Origin: Flavobacteriaceae bacterium
GTDB taxonomy: Bacteria; Bacteroidota; Bacteroidia; Flavobacteriales; Flavobacteriaceae
Direction of reading: 5' to 3'
DNA length: 64,000 nucleotides
Assembly (NCBI GenBank): GCA_022428005.1
Contig: JAKMDI010000006.1
Span: forward strand, 1 to 64,000
Shown: positions 48,483-57,231 of the stretch, piece after piece
Numbering within the stretch: position 1 is the stretch's first letter
Layout of the letters: each line of letters starts with the position of its first letter
Made by a program: the position numbers and the translations under genes
Notes under the pieces: generated by a model
The model's input: the letters and a program-made list of their open reading frames with translations, nothing else
Database searches by the model: none
Told to the model about the DNA's origin: nothing

Positions 48483-48494
48483 GTGTACGCACAC
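48483..48494 (+). promoter_or_regulatory. LacI-type operator upstream of the MFS/uronate operon
   Basis: GTGTACGCACAC, a palindrome with one mismatch in each half and a central CG, fits GTGTnCGnACAC together with the two GTGTTCGAACAC sites. It lies in the 150-base gap between the divergent LacI and MFS genes, just downstream of a TATATTTG box, where repression by roadblock would be expected. Autoregulation of the lacI-type gene is possible. Confidence 0.7.
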
Positions 48495-48508
48495 GAAATT
48501 TGACTTAA

Positions 48509-49843
48509 ATGACCAAATCATTAAAATGGATTATCGTAGCGGCTTTGTCAGGCTTTTTGTTTGGCTTTGATACTGTAGTCATCTCTGGGGCCAACTTACC
48601 GATAAAGGAGTTGTGGTCCACGGGCCCTTTTTTCCATGGTTTTTTTATCATGTCAATGGCGCTTTGGGGTACTGTCATTGGTGCATTGTTTGGTGCCTAT
48701 CCCACCAATGTTTTGGGTCGTAAAAAAACATTGACCTGGGTTGGTTTTTTCTTTTTTATCTCTGCTTTGGGTTCTGCTTTTGCTATGGATCCCTACACCT
48801 TTTCTTTTTTTAGATTTATAGGTGGTTTGGCCGTTGGGGTTTCCTCAATTGCTGCACCGATTTACATTTCCGAAATTTCATCCCCAAAGAATCGAGGTTC
48901 CTTAGGTGTCCTCTATCAATTTAGTTTGGTTTTTGGTATCCTAATCGCCTTTTTATCAAATTATTTCCTCACTGGATTCCAAGGGGGACAAGATTGGAGG
49001 TGGATGCTCGGAATAGAGGCCCTACCCGCTGTGCTTTATTTATTGATGACATTCAGGATTCCTGATACCCCAAGGTGGCAAATTTTGTATAAAAAGAACG
49101 ATCAATTGGCCTTGCAAACACTTGAAAAGATTTACGGTGATTCTTCCACCGCAAACGAAGTTTTACAACAAATAAAATCCAATGATGCTCACCAGGCCTC
49201 AAAACCTCAAAATTTTTGGAGCAAGAAAAACAACAGAGTGATTATTTTAGCGTTCGTTATTTCTTTTTTCAACCAGCTTTCAGGAATAAATTTCATCCTT
49301 TATTATGCTCCAGAAATCCTTGAATTGGCAGGTTTTGCTACTAAGGAATCTTTGTTTAATTCTGTTTTTATTGGTCTTACGAACATCGTGTTTACCTTCG
49401 CTGGATTGTTGTTGATAGACAAACTGGGACGCAAACAATTACTAATTGCTGGTTCTATAGGCTACATCGTCAGTTTAACAGGTGTTTCTGTTGCTTTTTA
49501 TCAAGCTTTAGATTCCCAATGGATTGCACTATTTATTTTCGCATTTATAGCTTCCCATGCCGTAGGGCAAGGAACCGTTATTTGGGTATTTATTTCTGAA
49601 ATTTTCCCCAATCGGGCGAGGGCCCTTGGACAGTCTTTTGGCGCGGGTGTGCATTGGGTTTTTGCTGCCCTAATCACTTTGGTCGGTCCTTCAGTAATCG
49701 CTATATACAATACTAATCCATGGCCAATTTTTTCTTTTTTTGCCTTTATGATGGTGCTTCAGCTTTTTTTCTCGATTTTTATGATGCCCGAGACCAAAGG
49801 CAAATCACTTGAAGAAATAGACTTGGTTATCAATAAAAAATAA
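48509..49843 (+). CDS. MFS sugar-porter family transporter
   Basis: 444 residues with 12 predicted membrane spans. Sugar-porter signatures are GFLFGFDTVVISGA in helix 1, a GRKK loop after helix 2, FNQLSGINFILYYAPEI (helix 7) and PETKGKSLEEID after helix 12. These proteins are proton-driven monosaccharide symporters of the inner membrane. Being first in the uronate operon, it is likely to import a uronate or a neutral sugar released alongside; the specificity is not readable. It is preceded by the LacI-type operator. A TRAP system sits in the same operon, so two transporters coexist. Confidence 0.9.
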   Translation: MTKSLKWIIVAALSGFLFGFDTVVISGANLPIKELWSTGPFFHGFFIMSMALWGTVIGALFGAYPTNVLGRKKTLTWVGFFFFISALGSAFAMDPYTFSFFRFIGGLAVGVSSIAAPIYISEISSPKNRGSLGVLYQFSLVFGILIAFLSNYFLTGFQGGQDWRWMLGIEALPAVLYLLMTFRIPDTPRWQILYKKNDQLALQTLEKIYGDSSTANEVLQQIKSNDAHQASKPQNFWSKKNNRVIILAFVISFFNQLSGINFILYYAPEILELAGFATKESLFNSVFIGLTNIVFTFAGLLLIDKLGRKQLLIAGSIGYIVSLTGVSVAFYQALDSQWIALFIFAFIASHAVGQGTVIWVFISEIFPNRARALGQSFGAGVHWVFAALITLVGPSVIAIYNTNPWPIFSFFAFMMVLQLFFSIFMMPETKGKSLEEIDLVINKK

Positions 49844-49849
49844 TTAAAA

Positions 49850-51037
49850 ATGAAACGACAAGAATTTATTCGTAACTCCAGTGGTATACTCCTCGGTAGT
49901 ATGGTTGCACCCCACCTGATGGCCCAGCTAAACACCAATAGTGTTATAAGTATTGGTGTTATTGGAACAGGAGGAAGAGGACAAGGAATTGTTAAACTTC
50001 TGAACAATATCCCTGGTTTTGAAGTTGTTGCTGTTTGCGACACTTTGGCATTTCGACTTGAAGAAGCCTTCGATTTAATCAAGGACAACAAGCGGGCTAA
50101 GGCATATTCAGATTACAGGAAACTATTGGATGACAAAAACATAGACAGTGTTGTTGTCGCAACACCTTTGAACACGCACGATGCTGTTGCCGTAGCTGCA
50201 TTAGATGCCGAAAAGAATGTCTATTGTGAAAAAACCATGGCCAAAGGAGTTGAAGCTACCAACCGAATTGTTAATCGATGTAAAGCATCTAATAAAATTT
50301 TTCAAACGGGTCACCAGTATCACAGTTCCCGAATGTACTCCCAATTGGTAGAAATGATTTGGGACGGTAAAGTAGGTAAGATTTCCGCCATTGAGGCGCA
50401 ATGGAACCGGAATGGCAATTGGAGAAGACCAGTTCCTGATCCGAAAATGGAGCGCCAGATCAATTGGAGAATGTATAGGGAATACTCCTACGGACTTTTG
50501 GCTGAGTTGAGTTCTCATCAAATTGATTTTGCGAATTGGGTACTCAAATCACAACCTGAAAAAGTTATTGGTTTTGGGGGAATAGATTATTGGAAAGACG
50601 GTCGTGAGACCTACGATAATACCAAGGTTGTTTATCAATTCCCAGGGGGTGTAAAAGCAACCTACACTTGTTTGACCTCAAATGCCAAAGATGATTACAA
50701 AATCATGGTTATGGGAGATAAAGGGACTTTGACCATATCTTATGATAAGGCGTGGTTTTTCCCTGAGGGAGAATACAAACCAGAGTATGGCGAGGTAGAC
50801 GGGGTATCGGGCGCAACGACAAATTGGACACAAAGTAAGGGCACTCCCATAGAGATTGGCCACATCGATCCAACCAAGCAAGCGTTGATAGATTTTAGAG
50901 ATGCGATACTTAACAATAAAGAACCCAATTCTGGAGTGATCACTGGCGCCAAAGCCGCCTATGCAGTAGAGATGGGTATTCAGGCGATGGACACTGAAAA
51001 AATAATACATTGGGATAACAAAAAATTTGTACTATAA
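49850..51037 (+). CDS. Gfo/Idh/MocA-family oxidoreductase with leader-like N-terminus
   Basis: 395 residues. The Rossmann motif GVIGTGGRGQGIV (about 36-48) and a CEKT motif in place of the usual EKP place it in the family. The first 26 residues (KRQEF followed by a hydrophobic run ending LMAQ) resemble a Tat-type export leader with one Arg replaced by Lys, so it may be periplasmic. Tat-exported members exist in Bacteroidetes and are thought to act on sugar derivatives with bound cofactor. The substrate is unknown. Six bases after the MFS gene and directly adjoining the SDR gene. It differs clearly from the cytoplasmic family member at 11374. Confidence 0.85.
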   Translation: MKRQEFIRNSSGILLGSMVAPHLMAQLNTNSVISIGVIGTGGRGQGIVKLLNNIPGFEVVAVCDTLAFRLEEAFDLIKDNKRAKAYSDYRKLLDDKNIDSVVVATPLNTHDAVAVAALDAEKNVYCEKTMAKGVEATNRIVNRCKASNKIFQTGHQYHSSRMYSQLVEMIWDGKVGKISAIEAQWNRNGNWRRPVPDPKMERQINWRMYREYSYGLLAELSSHQIDFANWVLKSQPEKVIGFGGIDYWKDGRETYDNTKVVYQFPGGVKATYTCLTSNAKDDYKIMVMGDKGTLTISYDKAWFFPEGEYKPEYGEVDGVSGATTNWTQSKGTPIEIGHIDPTKQALIDFRDAILNNKEPNSGVITGAKAAYAVEMGIQAMDTEKIIHWDNKKFVL

Positions 51038-51856
51038 ATGATGAAACCAAACTTTGAATTAAACGAAAAAGTTGCCGTAATAACTGGTGGAGGAGGAGCT
51101 CTGGGTGGTTGTGTAGCGAAAAGCTTATCTAAGTCGGGGGTTAAAATAGCAATTTTAGACCTGACACAAGAGGCGGCCAATAGCACGGTAGAAGAAATCC
51201 AAAAAGAAGGTGGAAATGCTATTGGATTTGCAGCCAATGTGCTCTCCAAAGAATCGATCGAGAACATCGCTGATGAAATAATAAAGCTATGGGGTCGAGT
51301 TGATATCCTGCTCAACGCCGCTGGAGGAAATATGCCAGGAGCAACGATAGCAGTAGATCAAACAATATTCGACCTGTCTATGGATGATTTTAAGAAGGTA
51401 ACCGAACTCAATCTCAATGGATCGGTTATTCCTTCTCTTGTATTTGGAAAAATCATGGCCGATCAAAAAAGTGGATCTATTGTCAATTACTCTTCTATGA
51501 GTGTGGATCGCGTGATCACACGTGTGGTGGGGTATTCAGCTTCTAAGGCAGGTATAGAAAACTTTACGCGTTGGATGGCGGTTGAAATGGCTTTAAAATT
51601 TGGCCCTGGTGTAAGAGTCAACGCCATAGCCCCCGGATTTTTTGTAGGAAATCAAAATCGAAAATTATTGTTGAACGAAGATGGATCTTACACCGATAGA
51701 GGAGAAACCATTATCAGAAACACCCCCATGAAACGTTTTGGCGAGGCAGAAGAGCTCAATGGAGCCATTCATTTCCTTTGTAGTGATGCTGCTCAGTTTA
51801 TAACAGGAGTTGTACTTCCCATAGACGGTGGGTTCAGCGCATTTAGTGGGGTTTAA
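51038..51856 (+). CDS. SDR-family D-mannonate oxidoreductase (fructuronate reductase)
   Basis: 272 residues. NAD(P)-binding GGGGALGG (about 17-24), LNAAGG and the catalytic Y166-S-A-S-K170 motif mark a classical short-chain dehydrogenase. Together with UxuA and UxaC on either side of the step, the likely reaction is reduction of D-fructuronate to D-mannonate. This is the SDR version rather than the long-chain UxuB of E. coli. The assignment rests on context plus family likeness; another hexonate oxidoreductase is possible. It starts at the base after the previous gene's stop and uxuA follows after 15 bases. Confidence 0.85.
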   Translation: MMKPNFELNEKVAVITGGGGALGGCVAKSLSKSGVKIAILDLTQEAANSTVEEIQKEGGNAIGFAANVLSKESIENIADEIIKLWGRVDILLNAAGGNMPGATIAVDQTIFDLSMDDFKKVTELNLNGSVIPSLVFGKIMADQKSGSIVNYSSMSVDRVITRVVGYSASKAGIENFTRWMAVEMALKFGPGVRVNAIAPGFFVGNQNRKLLLNEDGSYTDRGETIIRNTPMKRFGEAEELNGAIHFLCSDAAQFITGVVLPIDGGFSAFSGV

Positions 51857-51871
51857 GTTAAAATATTTAAT

Positions 51872-53056
51872 ATGAAAATGACACAAACATGGCGCTGGTA
51901 TGGACCAAACGATCCTGTACGCTTATCTGACATAGTCCAAGCAGGTGCCACTGGAATAGTAAACGCATTGCACCACATCCCGAATGGAGAGATATGGTCG
52001 GTGGATGAAATTCAAAAAAGAAAAAATGAAATCGAATCTGCTGGGCTAACATGGGACGTGGTAGAATCCCTTCCCGTCCATGAGAAAATAAAAACCAGGA
52101 CTGCTGATTTTGAAAAAATTATTGAGAATTATAAGGTCAGTATGAAAAACTTGGCCTCCTGTGGGGTATATGTAATTTGTTACAATTTTATGCCCATTTT
52201 GGATTGGACCAGGACAAAATTGGATATGGTAATGGAAGATGGCTCCTTGGCCCTTGAATTCAATGCATCAGAGCTTAGGGTTTTTGATCTGTATATTCTT
52301 CAAAGAGCAGGTGCTGAAAAGGATTACACACCCGAGGTGATTCAGCAGACCAAAACCCACTTTGAAAGCTTGTCAGAGGAAGACATAGCAAGGATTTCAG
52401 ATAATGTATTAAAAGGGCTACCAGGTTCCGAAGAGGGATACTCCATGGAGGAGTTTAAGGAAATGTTGGAAACCTATCAGGGGATCGATGCAGATCAACT
52501 TCTATTACATTTGGTTCAGTTCTTGTCTGAGATTATTCCGTTAGCAGAAAGTTTGGGAATAAAGATGTGTATTCACCCTGACGACCCACCTTTTACATTG
52601 CTCGGTTTACCGCGTGTTGTCAGCACAATAGAGGATTATAAATATATTTTTGACAAGGTTACTCCTCTATCCAATGGAATCACATTTTGTACAGGTTCAT
52701 TGGGTGTAAGGGCAGACAATGATCTTCCAGCGATTTTTGATGCCTATGCAGATCGTGTTCATTTCCTTCATCTCAGAAGTACCAAGCGAGACCCTCAGGG
52801 AAATTTTTATGAAGCAGATCACTTGACGGGCGACGTAGATATGTTTGAAATCATAAAACGAGTACTTATAGAACAACGGCGCAGGGTTTCGGAAAACAGG
52901 GCCGATGCTTCCATCCCCATGCGACCCGATCACGGACATCAAATGTTGGACGATTTGGTTAAACCCAAAATCAATCCAGGATACTCCGCCATAGGTAGGT
53001 TGAGAGGCTTGGCAGAGCTAAGGGGCTTAGAATGGGGAATCGATAAAATGATCTAA
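51872..53056 (+). CDS. uxuA: D-mannonate dehydratase
   Basis: Dehydrates D-mannonate to 2-keto-3-deoxygluconate. 394 residues, the same length as the E. coli enzyme. Conserved blocks include [11 protein letters not shown] at the N-terminus, [28 protein letters not shown]-like [30 protein letters not shown] and [12 protein letters not shown], containing the metal-binding His/Cys/Asp residues. It is in the cytoplasm. The next gene, uxaC, follows after 2 bases. This is one of the firmest assignments in the window. Confidence 0.97.
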   Translation: MKMTQTWRWYGPNDPVRLSDIVQAGATGIVNALHHIPNGEIWSVDEIQKRKNEIESAGLTWDVVESLPVHEKIKTRTADFEKIIENYKVSMKNLASCGVYVICYNFMPILDWTRTKLDMVMEDGSLALEFNASELRVFDLYILQRAGAEKDYTPEVIQQTKTHFESLSEEDIARISDNVLKGLPGSEEGYSMEEFKEMLETYQGIDADQLLLHLVQFLSEIIPLAESLGIKMCIHPDDPPFTLLGLPRVVSTIEDYKYIFDKVTPLSNGITFCTGSLGVRADNDLPAIFDAYADRVHFLHLRSTKRDPQGNFYEADHLTGDVDMFEIIKRVLIEQRRRVSENRADASIPMRPDHGHQMLDDLVKPKINPGYSAIGRLRGLAELRGLEWGIDKMI

Positions 53057-53058
53057 GC

Positions 53059-54471
53059 ATGGAGTTTAAAAATACAGACCCTTTTATTAAAGAGAATTTT
53101 TTACTGCAAAATAAAACAGCGGAACGCCTTTATTTTGAGTATGCCGAAAAGATGCCCATCATAGATTACCACAATCATTTACCCCCAGATGTTATTGCTG
53201 AAAATCGACCCTTTGAAGGAATAAATCAGGTGTGGCTCGATGGAGACCACTATAAGTGGAGGGCGATGAGAACCTTGGGCGTACCTGAAAAATTCATTAC
53301 GGGTAAAGAGGTAAGCAACAAGGAAAAATTTGACCAATGGGCTTACACCGTTCCTTTTACCGTTGGAAACCCGCTTTTTCATTGGACGCACCTCGAATTG
53401 GACCGCTATTTTGGAATCAGTACAATTTTACAACCTTCAACTGCGACAGCCATATTCGAAGAGACGAATAGGCAATTGGAGAACATCACCCCCAAGGGTT
53501 TATTAAACGATATGAAGGTTGAGATGTTGTGTACCACTGACGACCCTGTAGATGATCTTTCTCACCACCAAAAAATTGCTTCAAGTGGAGACAAAGGCCC
53601 AGAAGTTTTGGCCGGTTTCCGACCCGATAATATTTTCGGTATTAAGGAAGAACACTATCTGGATTACGTAGGATTCTTGAGCGAGGCTGCTGAAACTGAA
53701 ATTAATGATCTGGATGGTCTTTTGGATTCCCTCAAGTCGAGAATCAGCTATTTTCACGAAAATGGCTGCAGGATATCAGACCATGGTTTGGAATACACCT
53801 ATGCTTCTGATTTCACTCATGCAGCAGCAGATGATATTTTAAAGAAAAGAATAGGAGGCAACCTTCCCACGGTGGAGGAGGCCAATATCTTTAATTCGTG
53901 CGTGTTGTATGAGCTCTTTGTGATGTATCATGACTTTGGCTGGACGCAACAATTGCACCTCGGAGCTTTGAGAGGGAACAATCAAAAGTTAAAAAGACAG
54001 TTGGGTGCGGATGTAGGATGTGATTCTATAGGTGATTTTGCCCAAGCCAAAAACCTGTCAACCTTGTTGGGAAGACTCAATGATGCCGACAAACTAACCA
54101 ACACCATACTCTACAATCTCAACCCTGCAATGAATGAAGTTTTTGCTACCATGCCAGGGAATTTTAACAATGACAAAGTCGAGATTCAGTGGGGAACTGC
54201 TTGGTGGTTTTTAGATCAAAAAGAAGGTATGGAGTCTCAGATGAGGACACTTTCCAATATGGGGTTATTGTCTAAATTTATTGGGATGTTGACCGATAGC
54301 AGAAGTTTTCTTTCTTTTCCAAGACATGAATATTTCAGACGTTTGCTTTGTAATATGATGGGAGAAGATATTGAAAATGGATTGTTACCCAATGATATTT
54401 CCTTTTTTGGAAATGTGGTTGAAAATATTTGTTACCACAATTTGAAAGAATTTATTAATTATAAAAAATAA
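53059..54471 (+). CDS. uxaC: Glucuronate isomerase (uronate isomerase)
   Basis: Isomerises D-glucuronate to D-fructuronate (and galacturonate to tagaturonate). 470 residues, as in E. coli. The amidohydrolase-type H38-N-H40 metal motif lies in IIDYHNHLPP, and WLDGDHYKWRAMR, QLHLGALRGNN, GTAWWFLDQKEGM and DSRSFLSFPRHEYFRR are diagnostic. Together with the mannonate steps it routes saturated glucuronate to KDG, showing the PUL handles saturated as well as unsaturated uronate. Its TAA overlaps the dctP start by one base. Confidence 0.97.
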   Translation: MEFKNTDPFIKENFLLQNKTAERLYFEYAEKMPIIDYHNHLPPDVIAENRPFEGINQVWLDGDHYKWRAMRTLGVPEKFITGKEVSNKEKFDQWAYTVPFTVGNPLFHWTHLELDRYFGISTILQPSTATAIFEETNRQLENITPKGLLNDMKVEMLCTTDDPVDDLSHHQKIASSGDKGPEVLAGFRPDNIFGIKEEHYLDYVGFLSEAAETEINDLDGLLDSLKSRISYFHENGCRISDHGLEYTYASDFTHAAADDILKKRIGGNLPTVEEANIFNSCVLYELFVMYHDFGWTQQLHLGALRGNNQKLKRQLGADVGCDSIGDFAQAKNLSTLLGRLNDADKLTNTILYNLNPAMNEVFATMPGNFNNDKVEIQWGTAWWFLDQKEGMESQMRTLSNMGLLSKFIGMLTDSRSFLSFPRHEYFRRLLCNMMGEDIENGLLPNDISFFGNVVENICYHNLKEFINYKK

Positions 54472-55448
54472 TGTTGAAGATAAAAGCACTTTTTTTATTT
54501 GTAGCTCTGCTCAGTTTTTTGTCCTGTGACAATTTGAATTCCACAAGGATCATTAGATTGGGACACGGTTTGAGTACCAGTCACTCAGTGCACCAAGGAA
54601 TGGTTTATTTTGGTGAGCAACTCGAAGAAATATCAGGAGGAAAGTTCCAGGTTCAGATCTATCCCAGTCAACAGTTGGGGACGGAACGACAGTGTTTGGA
54701 GCTCCTTCAGATAGGGAGTTTGGACATGACGAAAGTTTCTGCTGGAGTCCTCGAGAACTTCTCTCCCAGCATAAAGGTATTTGGGATCCCTTATATTTTT
54801 AAAGACAAAGCACACACTTTTAGGGTACTGGATGGTCCTATTGGAGACGAATTGCTCAATGGAACTGAAAAGTATTGGTTAAAAGGGTTGGGCTATTATG
54901 ACTCGGGGAGCAGGAGTTTTTACACCATAAACAAACCCGTTGAAAAACCCAACGACTTGGAAGGGCTCAAAATCAGAGTGATGGAGAGTCAAACCGCCAT
55001 AGACATGGTAAAGTCTTTTGGTGGATCTCCTACACCGATTTCTTGGGGAGAGCTCTACACTGCCCTGCAACAAGGTGTTGTTGACGGCGCCGAAAACAAT
55101 CCCCCCAGCTTTTATTTATCCAGGCACTATGAAGTTTGTAAATACTATATTATTGACGAACATACCGTATTGCCCGATGTTGTGCTCATGAGTACACACA
55201 TTTGGAATACATTAAACGAGGAGGAACAGAATTGGATTCAAACGGCTTTGGACCTATCGGTTATTGAGCAGAGAAGGCTTTGGATGGAATCAGAACAAGA
55301 ATCATTGGAGGCTGTAAAAGCTGCTGGGGTCCAGGTCAGTTATCCCGACAAGTCCCCTTTTTCTGAAATGTCAAAATCTGTGGCCGAGGAATATGGAAAA
55401 GATCCATTGATCAAATCATTTATTGATAAAATCAAAAATACCGACTAA
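54471..55448 (+). CDS. dctP: TRAP transporter substrate-binding lipoprotein (DctP-like)
   Basis: 325 residues. Lipobox LSFLSC makes it membrane-anchored rather than free in the periplasm. The solute-binding fold shows HSVHQGMVYFGE, YPSQQLGTERQ, PYIFKDKAHTFRV, DLEGLKIRVM (with the Arg that typically pairs to the substrate carboxylate) and GVVDGAENNPPSFY. TRAP systems bind carboxylates; uronates are known ligands of the closest-looking group, and context agrees. dctQ and dctM follow immediately (2 bases, then a 4-base overlap), giving a complete tripartite system driven by ion gradients. Confidence 0.94.
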   Translation: MLKIKALFLFVALLSFLSCDNLNSTRIIRLGHGLSTSHSVHQGMVYFGEQLEEISGGKFQVQIYPSQQLGTERQCLELLQIGSLDMTKVSAGVLENFSPSIKVFGIPYIFKDKAHTFRVLDGPIGDELLNGTEKYWLKGLGYYDSGSRSFYTINKPVEKPNDLEGLKIRVMESQTAIDMVKSFGGSPTPISWGELYTALQQGVVDGAENNPPSFYLSRHYEVCKYYIIDEHTVLPDVVLMSTHIWNTLNEEEQNWIQTALDLSVIEQRRLWMESEQESLEAVKAAGVQVSYPDKSPFSEMSKSVAEEYGKDPLIKSFIDKIKNTD

Positions 55449-55450
55449 TT

Positions 55451-55915
55451 ATGAAAATAAGAGCACAAATAGATTCAGTACTCGAAAAAATATTGATCAT
55501 CATTATGTCACTGATGGTCATCAACGTCTTGTGGCAAGTTTTTTCTCGCTATTTATTGGGTGATCCCAGTTCTTTTACTGATGAATTGGCACGCTACCTC
55601 ATGATATGGGTAGGTGTATTGGGAGCTGCTTATGTGGCAGGAAAAGGAAATCATGTGGCCATTACTTATTTTACAGAAAAGTTGAGTCCCAGTAATTTCA
55701 AAAAAGTCCAAATCATCATCAATATTACCATACTCAGCTTCGCTATTTTTGGAATGTTTATTGGTGGTTCACGACTGGTCTACATTACCTTGGTTTTAGA
55801 ACAACTTTCTCCGGCCCTTAAAATCCCTCTGGGAGTTGTTTATTCCGTGATCCCGATCAGTGGGGTCTTGATCACATTTTATAAAATTTTAGATTTAAAA
55901 AAACAGGCACAATGA
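55451..55915 (+). CDS. dctQ: TRAP transporter small membrane subunit (DctQ-like)
   Basis: 154 residues with four hydrophobic spans. WQVFSRYLLGDPSSFTDELARYLMIWVG is represented here by the family-typical order of WQVFSRYLLG then FTDELAR and MIWVGVLGAA. It forms the membrane complex with DctM. Overlaps dctM by 4 bases, implying coupled translation. Confidence 0.93.
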   Translation: MKIRAQIDSVLEKILIIIMSLMVINVLWQVFSRYLLGDPSSFTDELARYLMIWVGVLGAAYVAGKGNHVAITYFTEKLSPSNFKKVQIIINITILSFAIFGMFIGGSRLVYITLVLEQLSPALKIPLGVVYSVIPISGVLITFYKILDLKKQAQ

Positions 55916-57210
55916 TTGAATTTTTACCCGTTATAATATTAGTTTTTAGCTTCTTAGTATTGTTGACCTTGGGAGTACCAGTTGCTTGGTGTATTGCCAT
56001 GTCCTCTATGTTTACCTTGATGGTGGCCATGCCATTTTCCGCAGCGACCACTACAGTTTCTCAACGTATCGGTACGGGACTGGACAGCTTTGCATTGTTG
56101 GCCATACCATTTTTTATACTCTCTGGTCAAATCATGAGTAGTGGAGGAATCGCACACCGACTGATTTCATTTGCCAAAACCTTGGTAGGTTTCCTCCCTG
56201 GAGGTCTGGCATTGATCAATATTGTATCTGCGATGATGATGGGAGCCATTGCGGGTTCCGCCATGGCATCGGCTTCTGCGATGGGAACAATCTTGGGACC
56301 TGAAATGGAAAAAGAAGGCTATTCGAAGGAGTTTGGAGCAGCAGTCAATATTACTTCATCAACAACCGGCTTGGTCATACCCCCCAGTAATACCTTAATA
56401 GTCTATTCTCTTGCCTCTGGTGGGGTTTCTATTGCCGCATTATTTTTAGCGGGATATATCCCAGGAATTCTCACTGGATTATTCATGATGATAGTTGCAA
56501 TTTTTTGGGCTAAAAAGCACAAATACCCTGTAGGTAAACGTTCTTCTCTGAAAGAAGTATTTGTAAAATTTGTCGATGCAGTCCCCAGTTTATTACTCTT
56601 GGTAATTGTTATTGGCGGTATCATAGGGGGAGTTTTTACAGCAACTGAAGCCTCGGCTGTTGCGGTTCTTTACACCCTATTACTTTCGTTTTATTATAAA
56701 GAATTGTCTTTAAAGGACCTTCCTAAAGTTATTCTTGAATCCACAGAAACCACTGCCATTGTGATGTTGCTCATCGGAGCATCGATGTGTATGTCGTGGG
56801 TTTTGTCCTATGAGAATATTCCACAAGACATCAGCAACTTTTTATTATCTGTCAGTGACAATAAGATCATCATTTTATTAATGATCAATGTCATTCTTCT
56901 CGCAGTAGGTGTGTTTATGGATGCTACCCCTGCAGTGTTGATTTTTACACCGATTTTTTTACCCATAGTAACAGAATTGGGCATGGACCCTACCCACTTT
57001 GGAATCGTACTGATGCTCAACCTCTGTATAGGCTTGTGTACCCCGCCGGTAGGTTCTGTATTATTTGTAGGAGTAGGTATTGCTAAAACCACCATCACAA
57101 AAGTTATTAAACCATTAATCCCTTTATTTTTGGTGATGATCTTATCTTTGTTTTTAGTGACTTATATACCTCAATTGAGCTTGTGGTTACCTGAGCTGTT
57201 CGGAGTTTAA
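55912..57210 (+). CDS. dctM: TRAP transporter large membrane subunit (DctM-like)
   Basis: 432 residues with about 12 membrane spans. Family signatures: AIPFFILSGQIM, GGLALINIVSAMMMGAIAGS (split across spans), ASAMGTI, IPPSNTLIVYS and the second-half GVFMDATPAVLIFTPIFLP and NLCIGLCTPPVG. It provides the sodium-driven transport path for the DctP ligand. Its size and arrangement are normal for a dctPQM set. Confidence 0.95.
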   Translation: MIEFLPVIILVFSFLVLLTLGVPVAWCIAMSSMFTLMVAMPFSAATTTVSQRIGTGLDSFALLAIPFFILSGQIMSSGGIAHRLISFAKTLVGFLPGGLALINIVSAMMMGAIAGSAMASASAMGTILGPEMEKEGYSKEFGAAVNITSSTTGLVIPPSNTLIVYSLASGGVSIAALFLAGYIPGILTGLFMMIVAIFWAKKHKYPVGKRSSLKEVFVKFVDAVPSLLLLVIVIGGIIGGVFTATEASAVAVLYTLLLSFYYKELSLKDLPKVILESTETTAIVMLLIGASMCMSWVLSYENIPQDISNFLLSVSDNKIIILLMINVILLAVGVFMDATPAVLIFTPIFLPIVTELGMDPTHFGIVLMLNLCIGLCTPPVGSVLFVGVGIAKTTITKVIKPLIPLFLVMILSLFLVTYIPQLSLWLPELFGV

Positions 57211-57231
57211 CTATCACTTAAATTTATACTC

